Shown here one piece after another: positions 1-8,750 of a stretch of DNA of 64,000 nt. This DNA is from Shewanella benthica (GTDB lineage Bacteria > Pseudomonadota > Gammaproteobacteria > Enterobacterales > Shewanellaceae). The first letter of the stretch is position 1; each line of letters starts with the position of its first letter. Position numbers and translations under genes: made by a program. The notes under the pieces were generated by a model. That model ran no database searches. It was given only the letters and a program-made list of their open reading frames with translations, and was not told where the DNA came from. The DNA is taken from contig JAKVHY010000013.1 in assembly GCA_023284085.1 (NCBI GenBank), forward strand, positions 1 to 64,000, in the 5' to 3' direction.

Positions 1-19
1 AAGCTTGAGAAACTTGCAT

Positions 20-53
20 AAAAAATCCGAGACCTAGAGATAGGACTCGGATT
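20..53 (-). terminator. Intrinsic terminator, minus strand
   Basis: A stem with arms AATCCGAG/CTCGGATT continues inward through CCTA/TAGG with one A-A mismatch around a GAGA tetraloop. On the minus strand the stem is followed by a run of T (plus-strand A at 20-25), so it would stop leftward transcription from the Rhs/transposase patch. Confidence 0.7.
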
Positions 54-113
54 CTGAAGCATCTAGAAGATCAGTCAACCGATCGATAAATCACTAAATG
101 ATCGGCATTAGCC

Positions 114-214
114 CTAGTTGGCGGTTTTTTTATGACTGAAAAATTTCTGAGTTCTTCTGGGACGGGACATAACAACCTCCTACCTCTACTAATAACCAAA
201 GCTTAGTAGGATAA
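114..214 (-). pseudogene. 5' remnant of a RAYT (REP-associated) transposase
   Basis: The minus strand from about 214 to 140 closely matches the upstream region and first codons of the intact transposase that starts at 2837. Shared blocks are CCTACTAAGCTTT, the ribosome site TAGGAGGT, and the start: MSRPRRTQ here versus MPRPRSTQ there. After eight codons the similarity ends, and the frame stops at 114-116 after 18 codons. I read this as the front end of a second, decayed copy. A short leader peptide is possible but less likely. Confidence 0.6.
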
Positions 215-230
215 CTATGGATGGGTCTAT

Positions 231-449
231 TTACCCTCTTAATGAGCGACCAAGACGGTCTAATCGCCAGACGACGAGTGTATCACTGGGACGTAATGAC
301 TTAAGTGTTGCTTCAAGTTCGGGTCGATGTCGTTTGGCAGCTGACATGGTTTTTTGGTAGATGGTTTGGCACCCAGCTTGAGTAAGGGCATCGAGTTGTA
401 AATTGTGGTGTTGGTCTAATGTTGATATTCGGGCATAACCAATAAACAT
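231..449 (-). pseudogene. Truncated serine recombinase (resolvase/invertase N-terminal fragment)
   Basis: Site-specific serine recombinases cut DNA with a serine near the N-terminus. The start used is the ATG at 449, giving MFIGYARISTLDQ, the family's YxRxS...Q opening with the catalytic serine. Typical blocks follow: LDALTQAGC, then RPELEATL, then the LVVWRLDRLGRSL motif. The frame ends at once after LGRSLRG, about 72 residues in, where an intact protein runs to about 180-200 with the rest of the catalytic domain and a helix-turn-helix. It therefore looks like a broken, inactive remnant. An in-frame extension to 476 adds nine residues without family similarity. It marks the left border of a mobile-element-rich patch. 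Confidence 0.75.
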
Positions 450-652
450 GTAATCTCCTTGTGTACAGTAACTCAAGCGTATACTGAACGTAGATATCTT
501 TATAAGTTTCTTTACAGATTATCGGCTGTTTTGACCATGATTTACCGTGATGATGGCAATGGTTCATAAACGAGGGTTTTCTTTACACAGTGAAATCGGG
601 TGGGAATTGCTAGTAATGTGAAAGGTGGTTTGAAACTTTGATGATGGAATAG

Positions 653-679
653 TCCTCACCGCTCAATGAGCGATGAGGA
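653..679. terminator. Stem-loop after the exported partner gene
   Basis: TCCTCA/TGAGGA and CGCTC/GAGCG form an 11-bp stem with one C-A mismatch and a three-base loop, 12 bases past the stop at 691. No T-run follows on either strand, so termination is only a guess. Confidence 0.4.
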
Positions 680-690
680 ACCTAAAAGCT

Positions 691-1122
691 TTATTTTGAA
701 TGCTTTGATATTTCTTTGATATTTGTAACTGTTCCTTTATTGAAGCCACCAAAGCCTCGATTTTTAGCGTCAAAAGTGCCTTTAACTCGAATAAATTGAC
801 CATCTAACTCCATCAGTGCTTCGAGTTTTTCTGGAGTTAAACCATCAGGTAATTCCAAGCTGATTGATGATTGAAATATGTCTTCAGCTAAATACTCTTT
901 ACTTGGGTATAGCGTAGCTAAATCCAAATCAAACCGATATGCGCCCGTTACAATAATTTCACGTCCATGAAATTTATTTGGCGTGGCAATTAACTCAAAT
1001 ATAGATACAGAAGTTGTAGTTTGGTTATTTTGCACTTCCGACTCCACTCCCTGTGCTTTCGCATGTATAGCCAAACTAAGAAGTAATACAAAACATGCAA
1101 GTGTTAATCTTGATTTAATCAT
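691..1122 (-). CDS. Exported small protein, candidate immunity partner of an Rhs tip
   Basis: This 143-residue protein begins with a classic signal peptide (basic MIKSR, hydrophobic core, cut probably after HAKA around residue 23), so it should act outside the cytoplasm. The mature part has the pattern LIATPNKFHGREIIVTGAY...VRVKGTF...GTVTNIKEI, which matches in layout the protein at 3066-3452 (IVANPQLYYGKKIAIHGVF...ISFRGTF...GILEDITIW). This looks like a small beta-rich, possibly OB-like, family. Its ATG overlaps the stop of the upstream Rhs-tip frame as ATGA, suggesting translational coupling. Position and pairing suggest an immunity protein. That role is inferred, not shown. Confidence 0.6.
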   Translation of the reverse strand: MIKSRLTLACFVLLLSLAIHAKAQGVESEVQNNQTTTSVSIFELIATPNKFHGREIIVTGAYRFDLDLATLYPSKEYLAEDIFQSSISLELPDGLTPEKLEALMELDGQFIRVKGTFDAKNRGFGGFNKGTVTNIKEISKHSK

Positions 1123-1637
1123 CTCTTTAACGCCCTTCTAATTTCACTTTTTGATGGTGTCGCATCAGCAGGTGACCAATCGGTAGAGGCACCGGTCCCC
1201 CTCAAAGTCCTCACTTGATACTTTCCACTCTTAAACTCAAGAACCCTAACAGCCCCTTTGGGAGTTAAAATGTAGTTAGGTGCACCAGCAAGGGTGGGAA
1301 ATGCGTGGTCACCCGGCCCGGGCATCTCCCTCTTTTTGGTTATCAATTTGGCAATACCAGAATGTTGATTGTCACTTTCGACATGCGTGTGTGCAGCAAA
1401 AAGTACCTTTTTCAGGTCGACGTCGAACGAACATCCTTTGTTGGTACACGAAGATGGAGAAACTGAAGTGCCATCCCTCATGACGACCATCGCTTGCTCC
1501 TTAGTGTCACTTCCAAAGCCGTCAAGTATCTCGGTAGCCCTCTTGTCTGTATCTTCAGTGCCGAGCACATCGCCTGAGGGGGTAGATAAATTAGCGAGTT
1601 TCGAAGGTTCGCTTGAGCCAGTTACTTCTAAAATCAA
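1119..1637 (-). CDS. Orphan Rhs C-terminal module, JAB/DUF4329-like
   Basis: A frame of up to 172 codons with no Rhs core. The best available start is TTG at 1637, and a stop lies just upstream, so it may be silent. The conserved part is around residues 80-135: AAHTHVES, then PGPGDHAFPTLAGAPNYILT, then GAVRVLEF. In known Rhs and polymorphic-toxin tips of the DUF4329/JAB type the pattern is H-x-H...S-x-x-D, then a tyrosine-rich strand; here the serine position is glycine (PGPGD). A glutamate that could complete a JAMM site sits in TKEQAMVV. It overlaps the exported gene at 691-1122 by four bases. I read it as a displaced toxin tip left beside its partner, as found in rhs arrays. Confidence 0.55.
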   Translation of the reverse strand: MILEVTGSSEPSKLANLSTPSGDVLGTEDTDKRATEILDGFGSDTKEQAMVVMRDGTSVSPSSCTNKGCSFDVDLKKVLFAAHTHVESDNQHSGIAKLITKKREMPGPGDHAFPTLAGAPNYILTPKGAVRVLEFKSGKYQVRTLRGTGASTDWSPADATPSKSEIRRALKR

Positions 1638-1654
1638 AGCCTAAAATCAAAGCC
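1630..1654. repeat. Tandem 13-base repeat at the front of the orphan Rhs module
   Basis: AAAATCAAAGCCT occurs twice in direct succession (second copy 12 bases). The repeat plus the following AGCCATTAAT resembles, in opposite orientation, the repeat at 2892-2949 on the other side of the transposase gene. Confidence 0.6.
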
Positions 1655-1859
1655 AGCCATTAATAATCAATAACATACCTAGATAGAAATGGATTATCCA
1701 TACATCATTAATCATCAAGACGTAAAGCCAGCAAATATCTGCTTTTTGATTGGTTAAAAAGAAGGGAAACGATTAATTTGAGGCAAAACTATGAATTTCA
1801 GATAGACCAAACCCAGTCCTTTATTTAGGCCTGTTAGCAGCTTAAGTGGTACTAAATGA

Positions 1860-2837
1860 TTAGCTTGCTTGTAGGTAACTACAGCAGTATGAAAAATGTC
1901 TTCGTCGTTTCTCTAGGTGTTCACAATAGCTGGTGAGCTCTTGTAAGGTCCCTACAGGGCCATGGAATAACTTGCCAAATTCAGAGGTGATATGTACCCA
2001 GTTGTCACTGGAGATATTTAGCCGAGTTAGTATCTTAGAAGCACTTGCAGATATAGCTCCTCGTTTGTCATCACGAATAATTCTGCCTGTTTCATCAACA
2101 AGTTCTAGGTAATCTTTGAGTGAGAAGTTAATACCTTTAGCTTGATTGAGTTTCTCATTACCGATAAAGGGCAATAGCTTTGTCGGTTGCTCGCCTGTAA
2201 GGGCTGCTTTTACTCGCAATTTAAGGCTGGTGTAATCTGAAGTCTCTGGTGTATTAGCCATCTTGGCACGTATTGGATTGAGCTCGACATAAGCCATACA
2301 GGCCAGCACAGCGACTTCATCCAGCAAAGCCTGGCTTTTGAATCTGCCCTCCCAAAAGTGCCCCGTACAATTATCTTCTTGATTAGCCTTTCTGGCTATA
2401 GGCTCATTCAAGCACCTCATAAACCAGCTAATATCACAAAGCCGACTACGATACTGAGCGATTGAGTGCTTAAGCTGCGACAATTCTCTCGCCTGCACTA
2501 ACTCACCTTTAGCAAACCTTTGAGTTAACTCTGTACCTTTGAACAATTGATGCCAATGCTCCACTACCTCTCTATCTGTCCAGCGGTTTGCTGACTCAAT
2601 ATCAATTCTCAACACCACATGTAGATGATTACTCATCACCGCATAAGCCGCTATATCTATAGCAAATGCCCCTGCGAGTTCAATGAGCCTAGATTCAACC
2701 CACTCTCGTCGATGTTCATACGAGTGACCCGTATCTTTATCGACTCCCGTTAACCATGCTTTTCGCACACACCTTGAAACTGTGTGATAGAACGGCGTAT
2801 CCTCAATACTTATCTGAGTGCTTCTTGGACGGGGCAT
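1860..2837 (-). CDS. REP-associated tyrosine transposase (RAYT, Y1/HUH)
   Basis: A complete protein of 325 residues, usual for the larger RAYT group. The N-terminus MPRPRSTQISIEDTPFYH is typical. The metal-binding HUH motif appears as VMSNHLHVVL near residue 70. The catalytic tyrosine lies in MAYVELNPIRA near residue 190. RAYT proteins nick single-stranded DNA at small palindromic REP sequences and are usually single-copy domesticated genes rather than active IS elements. A good ribosome site (TAGGAGGT) sits seven bases before the ATG. The gene separates the two Rhs tip modules, and related short repeats lie on both sides (1630-1660 and 2892-2949). A broken 5' copy is at 114-214. Confidence 0.9.
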   Translation of the reverse strand: MPRPRSTQISIEDTPFYHTVSRCVRKAWLTGVDKDTGHSYEHRREWVESRLIELAGAFAIDIAAYAVMSNHLHVVLRIDIESANRWTDREVVEHWHQLFKGTELTQRFAKGELVQARELSQLKHSIAQYRSRLCDISWFMRCLNEPIARKANQEDNCTGHFWEGRFKSQALLDEVAVLACMAYVELNPIRAKMANTPETSDYTSLKLRVKAALTGEQPTKLLPFIGNEKLNQAKGINFSLKDYLELVDETGRIIRDDKRGAISASASKILTRLNISSDNWVHITSEFGKLFHGPVGTLQELTSYCEHLEKRRRHFSYCCSYLQAS

Positions 2838-2891
2838 GACTACCTCCTACATCGACCATTAACTAAAGCTTAGTAGGGGAAAGAATAATGT

Positions 2892-2949
2892 GCCATTAAC
2901 AATGGCTGGCCTGATTTATTGCCATTAACAATGGCTGGCCTGATTTATT
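2892..2949. repeat. Two tandem 29-bp units, each with a small palindrome
   Basis: The 29-base unit is present twice without a gap at 2892-2920 and 2921-2949. Each unit starts with the perfect dyad GCCATTAACAATGGC followed by TGGCCTGATTTATT. It lies 54 bases upstream of the RAYT gene and could be a REP-like target of that protein. Confidence 0.7.
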
Positions 2950-2954
2950 GTGAC

Positions 2955-2979
2955 AAAAAGCCCTCAATGATAGGGGGCT
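2955..2979 (-). terminator. Possible intrinsic terminator after the Rhs partner gene
   Basis: On the minus strand AGCCC and GGGCT pair around an 11-base loop and are followed by TTTTT. It sits about 90 bases past the stop of the gene ending at 3066. Confidence 0.5.
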
Positions 2980-3065
2980 AATTAAGAGGTAGTAAGTTAA
3001 CTAAATCTAAACAATCTAGATTTGATTAATCATGCCTGTCCATATTTAACTTTAATTTCATGCAA

Positions 3066-3452
3066 TTACATAGTGTCCCAAATTGTAATATCTTCGAGAA
3101 TTCCCGCAGTATTAGAGCCAAGGTTTTCATTAAAAGTACCTCTAAAGCTTATATAGTCACCTTTATGCTTCATTAGTTCATTAGCTAAACCCTTATCAAT
3201 TCCTAACTCGACGGCATCGACAGTGGATTTTATTTTGGACTTCTCTGTGTCTATAAAAATCAAATAATGACCTAAATCTTGTTCAAAAACTCCGTGAATG
3301 GCAATTTTTTTACCGTAATATAGTTGTGGATTGGCAACAATTTTAACCATTGATGTTAAACAGTAATGCTTTTCATTAAGTAGGCAAATATCAACAACTG
3401 CTGATATTTTTCCACAAAAGATAAGCAAAAATACAAAAAACAATTTTTTCAT
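3066..3452 (-). CDS. Exported small protein, candidate immunity partner of the Rhs tip
   Basis: This 128-residue protein has a signal peptide (MKK, hydrophobic core, cut probably after KISA near residue 18). The mature region has two cysteines near its start (DICLL, HYCLT). It then follows the same plan as the product of 691-1122: VKIVANPQLYYGKKIAIHG, a middle strand region, KGDYISFRGTF, then a C-terminal EDITIW. It begins 14 bases after the Rhs fragment, with AAAGG as ribosome site. Placement directly behind an Rhs tip is how immunity genes are arranged. Export implies that protection, if this is its role, happens in the periplasm or at the surface. I have no direct evidence of the function. 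Confidence 0.6.
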   Translation of the reverse strand: MKKLFFVFLLIFCGKISAVVDICLLNEKHYCLTSMVKIVANPQLYYGKKIAIHGVFEQDLGHYLIFIDTEKSKIKSTVDAVELGIDKGLANELMKHKGDYISFRGTFNENLGSNTAGILEDITIWDTM

Positions 3453-3466
3453 TTATTCGTACCTTT

Positions 3467-4384
3467 TTATTGTTTGACTGTTTCTCTTACAACTCTTGCT
3501 TTTGAGCTGCGTGGAGTTATAACTTGTAAATTTGATGACGACATATACAAGGGCACACCGAATTGATAAGGTTTAGTAAATGTCTCATCTCCTAGAGAAA
3601 AATTGTTGTTATCGACCCCTCTCCCGTAAGTTCCGTGAGTTCCGTGAGTATGTATTGAAGCAGCATGCTCCCCTAGCGTATTATTTTTTGTTAAATTCAT
3701 GCTATAAGTGCTGTAATCTATACTCCCACTATTCAAATCTGTAAATACATCACCGATTACATATGCACCAGAGTCTTCGTTAAAGAAAATGTTTGCTCCT
3801 ACTTCTACTTTATACGTATTTGAAATAGGGTTTATAGCATTAGCAAAATCTTCAGCCAATTGATCAAGTCCTTCTTCACCTTGATAATTACCTCGTATCT
3901 TCTTCACTGCTTCATCTATATCACGAGAAATCAGCTTTCTAGCTAAGTTTAATGAATCTTTCGTTTTATATTTGCTACGATACTTATCTTTCCCGAATGT
4001 AACTTTATCAGTGGAGCCTGCGGTACCATCAGCTTCCTCTCCAACTCTCTGCTGCGAATTTATCTCATTAACTTTAACATCTGTCTTCTGTGAAGACTGC
4101 GACTTTTCTGAACCATTATTTCTTTGCGAATTTTTAGCTCCACAACTACCTGGTATACAAGATTTCGCCCCATTCACACTCTCACCAGGCCTCACCTCAT
4201 CAAATGTACATAAAAAGCCCTTTTCATAGCAAGACGCCGCATACCCCGTTGGATCTGTACCACTAAGCGGATTATTCATGATATACGAGTACGGATTCAC
4301 ACTCTGGGTTGACGTAGGCGATTGTATAAACGGATCCACCGACATAAAGCGACCCATGTTGTAATCGTACACCCGACCGTTCAT
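3467..4384 (-). CDS. Truncated Rhs protein: end of core plus JAB/JAMM-like tip
   Basis: From the ATG at 4384 the frame reads MNGRVYDYNMGRFMSVDPF, then NPYSYIMNNPLSGTDPTGY, the hyperconserved end of Rhs cores that marks the switch to the variable tip. In-frame core sequence (NRRGFTDHEHLNEQQLIH) continues upstream to about 4459, where a stop cuts it off, so the large core is missing. The variable tip of about 255 residues ends in a JAMM-like layout: a glutamate in YKVEVGANIF, then ASIHTHGTHG, then FSLGDETF, and a final strand VPLYMSSSNLQVITP. Known DUF4329/JAB tips share this order. It could be a silent donor cassette or a leftover. Expression from this start is unproven. Confidence 0.75.
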   Translation of the reverse strand: MNGRVYDYNMGRFMSVDPFIQSPTSTQSVNPYSYIMNNPLSGTDPTGYAASCYEKGFLCTFDEVRPGESVNGAKSCIPGSCGAKNSQRNNGSEKSQSSQKTDVKVNEINSQQRVGEEADGTAGSTDKVTFGKDKYRSKYKTKDSLNLARKLISRDIDEAVKKIRGNYQGEEGLDQLAEDFANAINPISNTYKVEVGANIFFNEDSGAYVIGDVFTDLNSGSIDYSTYSMNLTKNNTLGEHAASIHTHGTHGTYGRGVDNNNFSLGDETFTKPYQFGVPLYMSSSNLQVITPRSSKARVVRETVKQ

Positions 4385-4498
4385 ATGAATAAGCTGCTGC
4401 TCGTTCAGATGCTCATGGTCGGTGAAACCACGGCGGTTACGGTTGGTATCGAGTAATATCTAAGATATAAGAGAACCCTGTTAGCCCAGTGAAAATTA

Positions 4499-5113
4499 CT
4501 AACCTTGAAACCTCAGCTGTTCAAATAATTGTTGCTGATTTTCCCTCATCTGATCCCCCTCGAGTAAAGTCTGTTTCTCACCCTCTAACTTCAACAAGTT
4601 ATTCTCTATTTTTAGAGATAGCATTTGTCTTTGCTTGGTATCGATACTGGCTTGTTTAGCGCTTTTCTCTACATCTTGTTCTGCAAGTTTAAGCAGTTCC
4701 ATTCTGACTTCAACCCGCTTCACATCGAGAAAACAGATCCCCATGCGGTTATATAAGATGGCTGTATGTATTTCATCGGGTTCAATTTTAACATCGAGGG
4801 GATAATCCATTATTTCATCGATAGTGCTCTGATGATAATCGAAAGGCTTAAATTCAATGTTATCAAGATTATCCTTCTCAAGCTTTGCTTTAATTTCTAT
4901 CTTGATTTGATTATAGATGTTGCCGATTTCTGCTTTGTTCAGGCTAGATATCTGACTAGAAAATCGAATGTCGGGTGTAGAAGATACATCTACTTGTTGA
5001 GCATCCTCTATACCTAAAAAAGCAGGGTTGATTGACACCTCAGTTTTTTGCAAACCCGCCTGATAGCTTGACTGTAAACTGAGTTGATTATTCATGGTTA
5101 TAGACGCTGTCAT
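4499..5113 (-). CDS. Uncharacterised protein with C-terminal coiled coil
   Basis: I do not recognise the family. The ATG at 5113 is preferred over one 22 codons upstream because AAAGGAATCATC gives it a ribosome site. The protein has about 204 residues and no signal peptide or membrane segment. A low-complexity polar N-terminus (MTASITMNNQLSLQSSYQ) leads to a middle part with mixed strands and helices, including FKPFDYHQSTIDEIMDYP. The last 70 residues (from about VEVRMELLKL) are charged, heptad-like and glutamine-rich, so probably a coiled coil. It stands alone between the cut-off end of the Rhs frame and the nqr operon. Confidence 0.7.
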   Translation of the reverse strand: MTASITMNNQLSLQSSYQAGLQKTEVSINPAFLGIEDAQQVDVSSTPDIRFSSQISSLNKAEIGNIYNQIKIEIKAKLEKDNLDNIEFKPFDYHQSTIDEIMDYPLDVKIEPDEIHTAILYNRMGICFLDVKRVEVRMELLKLAEQDVEKSAKQASIDTKQRQMLSLKIENNLLKLEGEKQTLLEGDQMRENQQQLFEQLRFQG

Positions 5114-5375
5114 GATGATTCCTTTATATTTCGATGCCCTGCTCTCGTCGGAGTCAGAGCAAGAAATACGCCAACGCATAACAGACCAGAATCTATGACT
5201 CTACACGCCAATCGAAGCTGAGAAGTGTACATTAAGGGCAATGCCTTTCCCTTTACAGGACAAGTATTGCCATATCAACATCCTTGTTCTTGCCATAAAA
5301 ATCTATACTAAAACATAGATATTTCCCTGTTCAGTAAAGAGCATACTGACTAGGAGCAGCTAGATTAGCCCATAC

Positions 5376-5401
5376 AAAAATGCAGCCCTAAGGCTGCATT
5401 T
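5376..5401 (-). terminator. Intrinsic terminator of the nqr operon
   Basis: AATGCAGCC pairs with GGCTGCATT around CTAA, and the minus strand continues into TTTT. It lies about 30 bases past the nqrF stop. Confidence 0.85.
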
Positions 5402-5433
5402 AATCTATCCGTTTCTACTGATAACACTGCAGG

Positions 5434-6651
5434 CTAATCACCGAAGTCATCCAGCAGGATGTTTTCCTCTTCGACGCCTAGGCTCTCCAACATGTTGATC
5501 ACCGAAGTATTCATAATAGGAGGGCCACACATGTAGAACTCACAATCTTCCGGCGCCTTGTGGTTCTTAAGATAGTTCTCAAGAATCACATTATGGATAA
5601 AGCCGGTGTAACCCTTCCAGTTATCTTCAGGCAGTGGATCAGACAGTGCCACATGCCAGACGAAGTTTTCATTTTCGGCAGCTAGCTTATCGAACTCATC
5701 TTGATAGAAGACTTCTCGGGTCGAGCGTGCGCCGTACCAGAAACTCATCTTACGCTTGGTCTTCACGCCCTTAAGCTGATTGAAGATGTGAGAGCGCATA
5801 GGCGCCATACCCGCACCACCGCCAATAAACACCATCTCAGCATCGGTCTCCTTGACGAAGAACTCGCCGAAGGGGCCCGATATAGTCACCATATCACCGG
5901 CTTTCAGATTAAAGATGTAAGATGACATCTTACCCGGCGGCAAACCTTCCGATGGCGGCGTAGCAATACGCACGTTGAGCATGATGCGGCCTTTCTCGTC
6001 CGGGTAGTTAGCCATAGAGTAAGCACGCAACACATCTTCATCGACTTTAGACACCAGCTTGAACAGGTCATACTTATCCCAGTCACCACGATACTCGTCT
6101 GGAATATCGAAATCGCTGTAGTTGACCTGATGAGCCGGCGCTTCTACCTGAATGTAACCACCGGCCTTAAATTTAACGTCTTCGCCTTCGGGGATCTTGA
6201 GCAATAGCTCTTTAATGAAGGTAGCCTTGTTATCGTTTGAGATAACTTCACATTGCCACTTCTTAACGCCGAAGATCTCCTCTTCGACTTCAAGCTCCAT
6301 ATCGGTTTTAACCGCTACCTGACAGGCTAAACGACAACCCGTTTTAGCCTCTTTCTTGGTGATATGGTCGCGCTCTGTCGGCAGGATATCCCCGCCGCCA
6401 GATTTCACGATTACGCGGCATTGACCGCAGGTTCCACCGCCACCACAGGCGGATGGAATAAAAATACTTTTATTGGCCAATGCACCAAGCAACTTATCGC
6501 CGGCTGGCGTTATGATGCTCTTTTCTTCGTCATCATTGATGCCGATTCTTACATCACCGGTTGAAACCAGTTTACTCTTGGCGAATAGAATCACCATCAC
6601 CAGCATACTCACCACTAGGGTAAACATGCCGATACCAATTGCCATTTCCAT
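5434..6651 (-). CDS. nqrF: Na+-NQR subunit F (NADH-oxidising, FAD and 2Fe-2S)
   Basis: NqrF takes electrons from NADH through FAD to a 2Fe-2S centre and starts the electron path of the sodium-pumping NADH:quinone oxidoreductase. The 405-residue protein has one N-terminal membrane helix (residues 3-24), then a ferredoxin domain with the cluster cysteines C69, C75, C78 and C110 ([11 protein letters not shown] and CRLAC). A ferredoxin-reductase module follows, with the flavin motif RAYSMANYP and the NADH-site motif [11 protein letters not shown]. It ends in LLDDFGD as usual for the family. It is the last gene of the operon; 73 bases separate it from nqrE. No apbE or nqrM gene follows, although both often do. 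Confidence 0.97.
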   Translation of the reverse strand: MEMAIGIGMFTLVVSMLVMVILFAKSKLVSTGDVRIGINDDEEKSIITPAGDKLLGALANKSIFIPSACGGGGTCGQCRVIVKSGGGDILPTERDHITKKEAKTGCRLACQVAVKTDMELEVEEEIFGVKKWQCEVISNDNKATFIKELLLKIPEGEDVKFKAGGYIQVEAPAHQVNYSDFDIPDEYRGDWDKYDLFKLVSKVDEDVLRAYSMANYPDEKGRIMLNVRIATPPSEGLPPGKMSSYIFNLKAGDMVTISGPFGEFFVKETDAEMVFIGGGAGMAPMRSHIFNQLKGVKTKRKMSFWYGARSTREVFYQDEFDKLAAENENFVWHVALSDPLPEDNWKGYTGFIHNVILENYLKNHKAPEDCEFYMCGPPIMNTSVINMLESLGVEEENILLDDFGD

Positions 6652-6724
6652 CGAATCTACCTTCTCTTAATTCAATTTCGTTAATTCAATTTCGTTAATC
6701 TAAGTACGCGATTAGCTCACTGAA

Positions 6725-7333
6725 TTAAATTGAGATACCTGCGAATGCCATAAAGCCCAATGCCATCAGGCCTGTGGTGATAAACGTAATGCCTACACCT
6801 TGAAGCCCTTCGGGTATGGCATGAAACTTCATTCGTTCACGCAGGCCTGCCAACATCACAATCGCCATCGCCCAACCAAAACCTGAACCCGCGGCAAACA
6901 CCACGGACTCACCTAAGGTGTAATCCCGGTTGGCCATAAAAATAACCCCGGCAAAAATCGCACAGTTAACGGTTAACAGTGGCAGGAAGATCCCCAGCGA
7001 GTCATAGAGGCTCGGGATGTATTTATCTAAGAACATCTCGAGGATCTGCACTAACGCCGCGATAACACCGATAAAGGTGATCAGCTGCAGGTAACTCAAA
7101 TCAATCTCAGGGTATCCGGCCCAAGCCAGCGCCCCCGGAGCCAGTACGTTGGCATAAATAAGCTGATTTAATGGTACCGCAAGCATCATCACGACTATCA
7201 CCGCGATACCTAGACCGAAGGAGGTGGATACCTTCTTAGAGACCGCGAGAAAGGTACACATGCCCATGAAGAATGACAGCGCCATATTGTCGATAAGGGC
7301 CGCCTGAACAAATAGATTTATATAGTGTTCCAT
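6725..7333 (-). CDS. nqrE: Na+-NQR subunit E
   Basis: Integral membrane subunit of the sodium pump, 202 residues with six predicted membrane helices in the duplicated inverted topology shared with NqrD and RnfA/E. It begins [20 protein letters not shown], the standard NqrE start. A conserved cysteine lies in MGMCTF and another in TVNCAIF; in known structures these pair with NqrD cysteines to hold an iron centre within the membrane. It starts nine bases after nqrD, as expected within one transcript. Confidence 0.96.
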   Translation of the reverse strand: MEHYINLFVQAALIDNMALSFFMGMCTFLAVSKKVSTSFGLGIAVIVVMMLAVPLNQLIYANVLAPGALAWAGYPEIDLSYLQLITFIGVIAALVQILEMFLDKYIPSLYDSLGIFLPLLTVNCAIFAGVIFMANRDYTLGESVVFAAGSGFGWAMAIVMLAGLRERMKFHAIPEGLQGVGITFITTGLMALGFMAFAGISI

Positions 7334-7342
7334 AACCTTCTC

Positions 7343-7966
7343 TTACCCTCTCTTACGCTGAATGACATTGATAGCCCAGATCATCAAACCGATCAGGAAG
7401 AAGGCAATCGGTGGCAATTTGAACATCTCGTTCGTTAGGTACCAGCCTCCATTTTCCACTGTTTTCAAAATCTCATAGCCAAACAGAGTGCCACTGCCTA
7501 TCAGTTCTCTGACAAAAGCCACGCCGAGTAAGATCACGCCATAGCCCATGGCATTACCTAGCGCATCGACCACGGCCATTGGCGGCTTATTCTTCATGGC
7601 AAAGGCTTCCGCGCGGCCCATGATGATACAGTTGGTAATAATCAAACCCACAAACACAGATAGCTGGCGAGACAACTCATAAGCGATATCCTGCAGCACC
7701 ATGTCGACGATGATCACCAATGAGGCGATAATCGTCATCTGCGCGATGATCCGCACGCTGTTGGGGATAAGGTTGCGTATGGTCGAGATGATCAGATTCG
7801 AAAACACCAGAACGAAGGTCACGGCTAAGGTCATCACCAATGCCGTTTGCATCGAATTACTGACCGCTAGCGCAGAACAGACACCAAGCACCTGCATGGC
7901 AACCGGGTTGTTCTTGAAAATAGGAGTCGTCAGAATTTCCCGAGTGGCGGCTAAATTTTTACTCAT
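7343..7966 (-). CDS. nqrD: Na+-NQR subunit D
   Basis: Membrane subunit of 207 residues, six helices, paralogous to NqrE. It has the family start ([21 protein letters not shown]), with a cysteine in VLGVCSAL, and a second block [16 protein letters not shown], the two sites where NqrD contributes iron-ligating cysteines. The start codon lies one base past the nqrC stop, pointing to translational coupling. Confidence 0.96.
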   Translation of the reverse strand: MSKNLAATREILTTPIFKNNPVAMQVLGVCSALAVSNSMQTALVMTLAVTFVLVFSNLIISTIRNLIPNSVRIIAQMTIIASLVIIVDMVLQDIAYELSRQLSVFVGLIITNCIIMGRAEAFAMKNKPPMAVVDALGNAMGYGVILLGVAFVRELIGSGTLFGYEILKTVENGGWYLTNEMFKLPPIAFFLIGLMIWAINVIQRKRG

Positions 7967-7967
7967 C

Positions 7968-8750
7968 TTAAACCTCCGAAGCTTTTAGCTTGTCTAAGAA
8001 GACTTTAAAGCCTTCACTACCAAACCAGAATTGAATCGAACGCTGTACACCACGTCCTGTCATGGTTGCGCCGCTCACGGCATCGACACCATGAATGTCG
8101 CCCTCTTTTGCGCCGCCCTTAACAACTTTCAATACTGGCTTACCCTTAGCATCGAAAATTTGCTTACCGCGGAACTTATCAGTCCACTGTGTCTCGTTAA
8201 GAAAGTCACCGATACCTGGGGTCTCACCATGTTCATAAAACACCACATTCTCGATGGTGTTAAAGTCGGGTTTCAATGCGATGTAACCATAGATAATCGA
8301 CCACAGGCCTTTACCATAAATGGGTAACACCAGACTCTCCAACTTGCCATCTTCGTCAAACACTTGGAAAACTCGCACTTGATCGGCACGGGTTTTAATC
8401 CGTGCTTTATCTTTCTTTCTCTCTAGCTTACTTGACTTCTCTGGGTTAATGGCCGCCATACGCTCATCAAAATTCATCACTTCGACGCGCTCTTTTGGCT
8501 CGATGGCACCCGATTCGATATTGATAAGCAAAGGCGTTACTGATTTTTCAAATATGGCACGGAAATCTTTATCGCCTTGGATATCCACATCCGATGCCAT
8601 CAATACATAACGCTTTAGCTCATCACGCTTCTTGACTAGCTTGCGCTCTTTGAGTAGCTCGGCGGTTCCTGTGATCATAAATGAGCACAAAAGGCTGAGG
8701 GTGATGATGAAAATCATGGTTCCCACCACAGAATCTTTCTTCAAGGCCAT
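7968..8750 (-). CDS. nqrC: Na+-NQR subunit C (covalent FMN)
   Basis: A 260-residue subunit with one N-terminal membrane helix (about residues 11-30) and a large periplasmic FMN-binding domain. The flavin is attached through a phosphodiester to the threonine of the SGAT motif, here residues 226-229 ([10 protein letters not shown]), so T229. Attachment needs the ApbE flavin transferase, whose gene is not in this window. The nqrB stop and nqrC start share one base (TAATG), so the two are translationally linked. Confidence 0.96.
   Translation of the reverse strand: MALKKDSVVGTMIFIITLSLLCSFMITGTAELLKERKLVKKRDELKRYVLMASDVDIQGDKDFRAIFEKSVTPLLINIESGAIEPKERVEVMNFDERMAAINPEKSSKLERKKDKARIKTRADQVRVFQVFDEDGKLESLVLPIYGKGLWSIIYGYIALKPDFNTIENVVFYEHGETPGIGDFLNETQWTDKFRGKQIFDAKGKPVLKVVKGGAKEGDIHGVDAVSGATMTGRGVQRSIQFWFGSEGFKVFLDKLKASEV

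Noticed and set aside
4766..5017. An 83-codon plus-strand frame opposite the uncharacterised protein gene
   Set aside because: Antisense to a frame with a better ribosome site and protein-like composition.
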